Origin: JANOGU01 sp964499865
GTDB taxonomy: Bacteria; Pseudomonadota; Alphaproteobacteria; Rhodobacterales; Rhodobacteraceae
Direction: 5' to 3'
NCBI GenBank assembly: GCA_964499865.1
Contig: CAZCPY010000066.1
Location: 1 to 17,521 of the forward strand
DNA length: 17,521 bases
Notes under the pieces: generated by a model
What the model saw: only the letters and a program-made list of their open reading frames with translations
Database searches by the model: none
Told to the model about the DNA's origin: nothing
Position numbers and translations under genes: made by a program
Part shown: positions 12,719 through 17,521 of the stretch, in pieces
Layout: every line of letters starts with the position of its first letter
How positions within the stretch are numbered: position 1 is the stretch's first letter

Positions 12719-14134
12719 ATGACCGACTTGACCGATGACCACCTGCGCGCCGAAACCGGCACGCCTGCCGCCCCCGCGCCGATTCCGGCGCAGGCCAGGT
12801 TCGTCACCGGCAGCCTGTTCCGCCACATCGCGGTGATGTCGCTGACCGCTTCGGTCGGGCTGATGGCGGTGTTTTCGGTCGACTTCGTGTCGATGATCTA
12901 CATCGCCTGGCTGGGCAATGCCGAGCTGGCCGCCGCCGTGGGCTATGCGGGGGCGATCCTGTTCTTCACCACCTCGGTCGGCATCGGCATGTCGATTGCC
13001 GCGGGCGCGCTGGTCGCCCGCGCCCTGGGGCAGGGCGACGCGGCCCTGGCGCGGCGGCGGGCGACGACGGCGCTGGTGCACGGCTTGGCCGTCGGCTGCG
13101 GCTTTGCGCTGGCGGTCTGGCTGGCGCTGGGGCCGCTGGTGCGGCTTCTCGGTGCGGCGGGCGAGACCGAGCGTCTGACCGTCCATTACCTGGCCATCGT
13201 CGTCCCCTCGCTGCCCTTCCTGATGGTCGGCATGCTGGGGGGCGCGATCCTGCGGGCGCATGGCGATGCGCGGCGCGCGATGATGGCGACGATCTGGGGG
13301 GGGCTGGCCAATGCCGTGCTCGACCCGATCCTGATCTTCGGCCTGGGGCTGGACCTGACCGGCGCCGCCATCGCCTCGTTCGTGGCGCGCGTGGTGATCG
13401 GGGTCACCGCGCTGTTGCCGATCCTGCGCCATTACGGCGGGTTCGACCGCCCGGCGGCGGCCGAGGTCGTCGCCGACCTGCGCCCGGTGATGGCCATCGC
13501 CGTGCCGGCGATCCTGACGCAGGTCGCAACCCCCATCGGGCAGGCCTATGTCACCCGCGCCATGGCCGCCTTCGGCGAGGCGGCGGTGGCGGGCATGGCG
13601 ATCACGGGCCGGATGACGCCGGTCGCCTTCGGGGTGATCTTCGCGCTGTCGGGCGCCATCGGGCCGATCATCGGCCAGAACTACGGCGCCGGTCGCATGG
13701 ACCGGGTGCGCGAGGCCTTCCGCGAGGGGCTGAAGTTCACGGCGCTGGTCGTGCTGGGCGTCTCGGCCATCCTGTTCCTGCTGCGCGGGCCGATTGCCGA
13801 CCTTTTCCGGGCCACCGGCACCACGCGCGAGATCGTGTTCCTGTTCTGCGGGCCGCTGAGCCTGCTGTTCTTCTTCAACGGCGCGCTGTTCGTCGCCAAT
13901 GCCGCCTGCAACAACCTCGGGCGGCCCTTCCAGTCGACGCTGGTCAACTGGGGGCGGCACACGCTTGGCACGGTGCCCTTCGTCATCGCCTTCGGCGCCT
14001 GGTTCGGGGCGGCGGGGGTGCTTGTCGGGCAAGGGGTGGGCGGCATCCTCTTTGCCGCCGTCGCCGTCTGGCAGGCCGAACGCGCCATCGCCGCCGCCCG
14101 TCCCCCCTTGCGGCCCGACCCGTCCCTGGGCTAA
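12719..14134 (+). CDS. MATE-family multidrug/cation antiporter
   Basis: This 471-residue inner-membrane protein has about twelve hydrophobic segments in two similar halves, the MATE layout. The first half begins near residue 40 with SLTASVGLMAVFSVDFVSMI and contains YIAWLGNAELAAAVGYAGA and GIGMSIAAGALVARALGQGD. The second contains PAILTQVATPIGQAYVTRAM, then GRMTPVAFGVIFALSGAIGP and IIGQNYGAGRMDRVREAF. The ALGQGD and IGQNYGAGR motifs are matching loops of the two halves. Such proteins export drugs or metabolites in exchange for H+ or Na+; the substrate is unknown. A hydrophilic N-terminus of about 35 residues is longer than usual. GTGAGG lies 6-11 bases before the ATG. The gene's last codons lie just before the glycine riboswitch, and the possible riboswitch promoter overlaps its 3' end. 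Confidence 0.93.
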   Translation: MTDLTDDHLRAETGTPAAPAPIPAQARFVTGSLFRHIAVMSLTASVGLMAVFSVDFVSMIYIAWLGNAELAAAVGYAGAILFFTTSVGIGMSIAAGALVARALGQGDAALARRRATTALVHGLAVGCGFALAVWLALGPLVRLLGAAGETERLTVHYLAIVVPSLPFLMVGMLGGAILRAHGDARRAMMATIWGGLANAVLDPILIFGLGLDLTGAAIASFVARVVIGVTALLPILRHYGGFDRPAAAEVVADLRPVMAIAVPAILTQVATPIGQAYVTRAMAAFGEAAVAGMAITGRMTPVAFGVIFALSGAIGPIIGQNYGAGRMDRVREAFREGLKFTALVVLGVSAILFLLRGPIADLFRATGTTREIVFLFCGPLSLLFFFNGALFVANAACNNLGRPFQSTLVNWGRHTLGTVPFVIAFGAWFGAAGVLVGQGVGGILFAAVAVWQAERAIAAARPPLRPDPSLG

Positions 14135-14136
14135 GC
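14108..14136 (+). promoter_or_regulatory. Weak promoter candidate for the riboswitch-gcvTHP transcript
   Basis: TTGCGG (14108-14113), a 17-base spacer and CTAAGC (14131-14136) overlap the MATE stop codon. The predicted transcript start, about 14143, falls two bases before the first helix of the glycine riboswitch. Both hexamers are poor, so the position is the main support. The alternative is read-through from the MATE gene. Confidence 0.3.
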
Positions 14137-14142
14137 CTTCCG

Positions 14143-14325
14143 GCGTCCGCACGGGAGAATCCGCGTCGAAAGCCGCGGTGCCGAAGGAGCAACCGCCCCG
14201 GTAAACTCTCAGGCGCAAGGGACCGCGCGGACAGGACGGACTCTGGAGAGACCCCGCACACCTGCAGGTTCAGGAAGGCGGGGCGCCGAAGGGATAACGA
14301 TCTCAGGCGCAAGGGACAGAGGGGG
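14143..14325 (+). ncRNA. Tandem glycine riboswitch (gcvT element)
   Basis: Two glycine aptamers in a row lie upstream of gcvT. Aptamer 1 is closed by GTCCGC (14145-14150) with GCGGAC (14227-14232) and contains GGGAGA, GCCGAAGGAGCAA (14180-14192) and AAACTCTCAGGCGCAAGGGA. Aptamer 2 is closed by CTCTG (14241-14245) with CAGAG (14317-14321) and contains GGAGAGACC, GCCGAAGGGATAA and ATCTCAGGCGCAAGGGACAG. These are the conserved glycine-riboswitch cores. The family senses glycine and usually turns on glycine cleavage genes; location before gcvTHP fits. The short linker between the aptamers (14233-14240) is normal for tandem forms. Confidence 0.96.
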
Positions 14326-14331
14326 CACCGG

Positions 14332-14370
14332 GCGGCAGGGGACCTGCCGCGCACGGTGCTGGCGTCGTGC
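14332..14370 (+). promoter_or_regulatory. Likely expression platform of the glycine riboswitch
   Basis: After aptamer 2, GCGGCAGG (14332-14339), loop GGA and CCTGCCGC (14343-14350) form a perfect 8-base-pair hairpin, followed by GCACG (14351-14355) pairing with CGTGC (14366-14370). No T-run follows either stem. Control at translation start, through access to the AAGGTGA before the gcvT ATG, is therefore more likely than classic termination. The stems are seen; the mechanism is inferred. Confidence 0.5.
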
Positions 14371-14393
14371 CCGCACATCGCTAAGGTGACGGC

Positions 14394-15500
14394 ATGACGG
14401 GCCTGGAACGAACACCGCTTCACGATCTGCACCTTTCGCTGGGGGCCAGGATGGTGCCCTTTGCCGGCTACGGGATGCCGGTGCAGTACCCGACGGGGGT
14501 GCTGAAGGAGCACCTGCATGCCCGCAGCGCCTGCGGCGTCTTCGACGTCAGCCACATGGGCCAGTGCATCCTGCGGCCCCGCCGGTCGGTGGCCGAGGTG
14601 ATGGCGGGGCTGGAACGCCTCATGCCGGTCGACGCGCTGGGCCTGGCCGAGGGTCGGCAGCGCTACGGGCTGTTCACCAACGACACCGGCGGCATCCTTG
14701 ATGACCTGATGTTCGCCCACCGGGGCGACCATGTCCTCGTCGTCGTGAACGCGGCCCGAAAGGCGCATGACTTCGGCTGGATGGCGCAGCATCTGGCGCC
14801 TGTGGCCGAGGTCGAGGTGCTGGACCGCGCGCTGGTCGCCGTGCAGGGCCCCGGCGCCGAGGCGGCGCTGGACCGGCTGGTGCCGGGGGTGGCGGCGATG
14901 CGGTTCATGGATGTGGGCGTGTTCGGCGATCACTGGGTCAGCCGGTCGGGCTATACCGGGGACGACGGGTTCGAGGTCTCGGTCCCCGCCGCCACGGCCA
15001 CGGATTTCGTGCAGGCGCTGCTGGCCGACCCCGCCGCCGCGATGATCGGCCTCGGCGCCCGCGATTCGCTCAGGCTGGAGGCGGGCCTGTGCCTCTACGG
15101 CCATGACATCGACGAGGGCACCTCGCCGGTCGAGGCGGGTCTGGCCTGGGCGATCCAGAAGGCGCGCCGCCCGGGCGGCGCGCGGCCCGGGGGCTTCATC
15201 GGCGACGACCACCTCCTGCACGAGCTGATCCACGGCGCCGAGCGCCTGCGCGTGGGCCTGCGCCCCGACGGCCGCGCGCCGATGCGCGAGGGCACGGCGC
15301 TTTTCGCCCCCGACGGCACGCCTTTGGGCGAGGTGACCTCGGGCGGCTACGGCCCCTCGGTCGAGGCGCCCGTCGCCATGGGCTATGTCGCGGCGGCCTT
15401 TGCCGCCCCGGGCACCGCGCTGGAAGGCGAGGTGCGCGGCAGGCGCCTGGCCGTCACCGTCGCCCCGCTTCCCTTTCGACCCGCAACGTTCAAGCGCTGA
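14394..15500 (+). CDS. gcvT: Glycine cleavage system T protein (aminomethyltransferase)
   Basis: GcvT takes the aminomethyl group from the lipoyl arm of GcvH, releases ammonia and makes 5,10-methylene-tetrahydrofolate (EC 2.1.2.10), in the cytoplasm. The 368-residue length is normal. Family motifs are MVPFAGYGMPVQYPTGVLKE (residues 20-39), GVFDVSHMGQ (48-57), YGLFTNDTGGILDDLM (91-106) with the conserved catalytic Asp in the DD pair at 103-104, the SRSGYTGDDGFE segment, and LGARDSLRLEAGLCLYGHD. The C-terminal barrel ends with PVAMGYVAA and FRPATFKR. The ATG at 14394 follows AAGGTGA at a suitable distance. The gene is first of gcvT-gcvH-gcvP, 11 bases before gcvH, under a tandem glycine riboswitch. 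Compared with GcvT-like folate enzymes such as YgfZ, the full motif set and operon settle the identity. Confidence 0.97.
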   Translation: MTGLERTPLHDLHLSLGARMVPFAGYGMPVQYPTGVLKEHLHARSACGVFDVSHMGQCILRPRRSVAEVMAGLERLMPVDALGLAEGRQRYGLFTNDTGGILDDLMFAHRGDHVLVVVNAARKAHDFGWMAQHLAPVAEVEVLDRALVAVQGPGAEAALDRLVPGVAAMRFMDVGVFGDHWVSRSGYTGDDGFEVSVPAATATDFVQALLADPAAAMIGLGARDSLRLEAGLCLYGHDIDEGTSPVEAGLAWAIQKARRPGGARPGGFIGDDHLLHELIHGAERLRVGLRPDGRAPMREGTALFAPDGTPLGEVTSGGYGPSVEAPVAMGYVAAAFAAPGTALEGEVRGRRLAVTVAPLPFRPATFKR

Positions 15501-15511
15501 GGACCTGAGCG

Positions 15512-15871
15512 ATGAAATACACCAAGGAACACGAATGGCTGCGGCTGCAGGGCGACCTTGTCGTCGTCGGCATCACCGAACACGCCGCCGAACAGCTGGG
15601 CGACGTGGTCTTCGTCGAACTGCCCGAGGTTGACGCGATGGTCGCCGCGGGCGACGAGGTCAGCGTGATCGAAAGCGTCAAGGCCGCGTCCGACATCCTG
15701 GCGCCGCTGGACGGCGAGATCGTCGAGGTCAACCAGAAGCTCGTGGACAACCCGGGCCTGGTGAACGAGGACCCCACGGGGGCCGCCTGGTTCTTCAAGA
15801 TGCGGATCGAGGACCTGTCCGTGCTGGACGAGTTCATGGACGAGGACGAATACGCCGAGCTGATCGGCTGA
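15512..15871 (+). CDS. gcvH: Glycine cleavage system H protein
   Basis: GcvH is the lipoylated shuttle that carries the aminomethyl group from GcvP to GcvT. The 119-residue length and the pattern KYTKEHEWLRLQGDLVVVGI, then TEHAAEQLGDVVFVELPEV, are typical. The lipoyl lysine is Lys57 in SVIESVKAASDILAPL. The C-terminus holds NPGLVNEDPTGAAWFFKM and EYAELIG, also standard. Eleven bases separate it from gcvT, and GAGGACCTGAG precedes the ATG. After the stop a 98-base gap with three hairpins precedes gcvP, so H and P amounts could be set separately. Confidence 0.98.
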   Translation: MKYTKEHEWLRLQGDLVVVGITEHAAEQLGDVVFVELPEVDAMVAAGDEVSVIESVKAASDILAPLDGEIVEVNQKLVDNPGLVNEDPTGAAWFFKMRIEDLSVLDEFMDEDEYAELIG

Positions 15872-15879
15872 GCCGCCGG

Positions 15880-15949
15880 GCCCGGAAACCCCCGGTTTCC
15901 GGGCAATTTTCTTCGAAGAAAATTGCAAATTCCTTTGACAGGAATTTGC
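15880..15949. repeat. Three abutting perfect hairpins between gcvH and gcvP
   Basis: Hairpin 1 has 11-base arms at 15880-15890 and 15894-15904 (GCCCGGAAACC / GGTTTCCGGGC, loop CCC). Hairpin 2 is a 24-base perfect palindrome at 15903-15926 (arms GCAATTTTCTTC / GAAGAAAATTGC). Hairpin 3 has 10-base arms at 15925-15934 and 15940-15949 (GCAAATTCCT / AGGAATTTGC, loop TTGAC). Neighbouring hairpins share two bases (GC). The last two are strikingly AT-rich for this genome. They may limit read-through into gcvP, set RNA cleavage or stability, or be dispersed palindromes. TTGACA at 15935-15940 has no clear -10 behind it. Confidence 0.9.
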
Positions 15950-15969
15950 GTCGCGCATGGGACCGACCG

Positions 15970-17521
15970 ATGACCTTTACCCCCACCGACTACAATCCCT
16001 ACGACTTTGCCAACCGCCGTCATATCGGGCCGTCCCCGGCCGAGATGGCCGAGATGCTGGCCGTCGTGGGGGCCGAAAGCCTCGATGCGCTGATCGCCGA
16101 GACGGTCCCCGCCTCGATCCGCCAGACCGACCGGCTGGACTGGGCGCCGCTGGCGGAACACGAGCTTCTGCAGCGCATGCAGGAGGTGGCGAAGAAGAAC
16201 CGCGTGATGACCAGCCTGATCGGGCAGGGCTACCACGGCACGGTCACGCCCCCGGCGATCCAGCGCAACATCCTGGAAAACCCCGCCTGGTACACCGCCT
16301 ACACCCCCTACCAGCCCGAGATTGCGCAGGGGCGGCTGGAGGCGCTCTTGAACTACCAGACGATGGTCTGCGACCTGACCGGCCTCGATGTCGCCAACGC
16401 GTCCCTGCTGGACGAGGCCACCGCGGCGGCCGAGGCGATGGCGATGGCGCAGCGGGTGTCGAAGTCGAAGGCCCGCGCCTTCTTCGTCGACCGTTTCGTG
16501 CATCCCCAGACCATCGCCGTCCTGCGCACCCGGGCGAAGCCGCTGGGCATCGAGATCATCGAGGGCATGGTCGGCACGCTGGAGCCCGATCGTGTCTTCG
16601 GCGCGATCTTCCAGTATCCGGGCAGCTATGGCCACGTCACCGACTTCACCGCGCTGATCGCCAAGGTCCATGCGGCGAAGGGCATCGCCGTGGTGGCGAC
16701 CGACCTGCTGGCGCTGTGCCTGCTCAAGGAGCCCGGCGCGATGGGGGCGGACATCGCGGTCGGGTCGTCGCAGCGCTTCGGCGTGCCGATGGGGTTCGGC
16801 GGGCCGCATGCCGCCTTCATGGCCTGCAAGGACGACCACAAGCGCTCGATGCCCGGCCGCATCGTCGGCGTCTCCATCGATGCCCGCGGCAACCGCGCCT
16901 ATCGCCTGTCACTCCAGACCCGCGAGCAGCACATCCGGCGCGAGAAGGCCACCTCCAACGTCTGCACCGCGCAGGCGCTGCTGGCGGTCATGGCGAGCAT
17001 GTATGCCGTCTTTCACGGGCCCGCGGGCCTGCGCGCGATTGCCGAGCGGGTGCATTTCCTGACCCAGCGGCTGGCCCGCGCGCTCAAGGCCGCCGGTGCG
17101 AAGGTCGCGCCCAAGGCCTTCTTCGACACGATCACGGTCGAGGTGGGCGTGGGCCAGGCGGGCATCCTGGCCGCCGCACGGGCCGAGGGACTGAACTTCC
17201 GCAGGATCGGGCTGGACCGCATCGGCATCTCGCTGGACGAGACCACCGACGAACGCGTGCTGGTGCGCGTGCTGCGCGCCTTCGGCATCCATGGCGTGCC
17301 GCCGCACCGCGCCGACCTCGGCTTCCCCGAGACGATGCTGCGCACCTCCGCCTACCTGACGCATCCGGTGTTCCACATGAACCGGGCCGAGTCGGAGATG
17401 ATGCGCTACATGCGCCGCCTGTCGGACCGCGACCTGGCGCTGGACCGCGCGATGATCCCGCTGGGCTCCTGCACGATGAAGCTGAACGCGGCGGCCGAGA
17501 TGATGCCGATCACCTGGCCCG
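15970..17521 (+). CDS. gcvP: Glycine cleavage system P protein (glycine decarboxylase), partial
   Basis: GcvP decarboxylates glycine with pyridoxal phosphate and loads the residue onto GcvH (EC 1.4.4.2). The window holds the first 517 codons and the frame is still open at the edge; the single-chain enzyme is about 950 residues. The visible motifs are those of the family: NRRHIGPSPAEMAEML near the start, IGQGYHGTVTPPAIQRN, YTAYTPYQPEIAQGRLEALL, NASLLDEATAAAEAM, then RFGVPMGFGGPHAAFMACKD, MPGRIVGVSIDARG and, at the end, LGSCTMKLNAAAEMMPITWP. The last motif lies in the link to the second half, so a fused (not split P1/P2) enzyme is expected. The PLP-binding lysine is beyond the window. ATG 15970 fits the family's short N-terminus. 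Its Shine-Dalgarno is weak, and the ATG at 15957 is out of frame. Confidence 0.97.
   Translation, partial: MTFTPTDYNPYDFANRRHIGPSPAEMAEMLAVVGAESLDALIAETVPASIRQTDRLDWAPLAEHELLQRMQEVAKKNRVMTSLIGQGYHGTVTPPAIQRNILENPAWYTAYTPYQPEIAQGRLEALLNYQTMVCDLTGLDVANASLLDEATAAAEAMAMAQRVSKSKARAFFVDRFVHPQTIAVLRTRAKPLGIEIIEGMVGTLEPDRVFGAIFQYPGSYGHVTDFTALIAKVHAAKGIAVVATDLLALCLLKEPGAMGADIAVGSSQRFGVPMGFGGPHAAFMACKDDHKRSMPGRIVGVSIDARGNRAYRLSLQTREQHIRREKATSNVCTAQALLAVMASMYAVFHGPAGLRAIAERVHFLTQRLARALKAAGAKVAPKAFFDTITVEVGVGQAGILAAARAEGLNFRRIGLDRIGISLDETTDERVLVRVLRAFGIHGVPPHRADLGFPETMLRTSAYLTHPVFHMNRAESEMMRYMRRLSDRDLALDRAMIPLGSCTMKLNAAAEMMPITWP

Noticed and set aside
15935..15963. An internal gcvP promoter based on TTGACA in the third hairpin
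   Set aside because: The region 15-19 bases on (ATGGGACC) has no -10 likeness.

Overview
The window is very GC-rich bacterial DNA. Its codon third positions are almost always G or C, and its gene set is typical of an alphaproteobacterium of the Rhodobacteraceae (Rhodobacter/Paracoccus type). That placement rests on protein style, on gene neighbours (thioredoxin-TPR / LON-domain / Trm112; UbiA next to RsmE) and on a tandem glycine riboswitch before gcvTHP. It was not tested by any search. I see no tRNA, rRNA, CRISPR array, prophage or transposase gene. Most of the window is housekeeping chromosome.

Layout. Positions 1-311 hold one end of a palindromic repeat and a minus-strand open frame that may be a gene remnant. 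A small membrane protein and an SGNH hydrolase (312-1293, minus) diverge from a plus-strand cluster at 1363-3164: CnoX-like thioredoxin-TPR, LON substrate-binding domain protein and Trm112-like protein. A UbiH-type FAD hydroxylase (minus) and an amidase (plus) diverge at about 4.6 kb. A minus-strand group runs rsmE, a small membrane protein, then gshA-type glutamate-cysteine ligase (8920 down to 6169). It diverges from ubiA, a membrane-anchored OmpA-domain protein and a short membrane coiled-coil protein (8935-12348). After a 370-base palindrome-rich gap come a MATE transporter, a tandem glycine riboswitch and the glycine cleavage genes gcvT, gcvH and the first half of gcvP, which runs off the window.

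How the genes relate. UbiA and the UbiH-type hydroxylase both fit ubiquinone synthesis, but they sit in separate units. GcvT, GcvH and GcvP form the glycine cleavage system, with a glycine-sensing leader placed to control it. CnoX and glutamate-cysteine ligase are both thiol/redox functions, again in separate units.

What stands out is repetitive and structural DNA, not a new protein system. (1) A 276-base element at 12356-12631 has 25-base perfect terminal inverted repeats and a chain of hairpins; an inverted partial copy lies at 1-55. (2) A G/C-rich palindromic repeat occurs at both convergent gene junctions (about 3.2 and 6.1 kb), and a third copy lies in frame inside rsmE, adding about 25 residues. 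(3) Three abutting hairpins separate gcvH from gcvP. (4) Two divergent gene pairs appear to share overlapping, oppositely oriented -10 elements. I found no convincing undescribed defence or metabolic system here.
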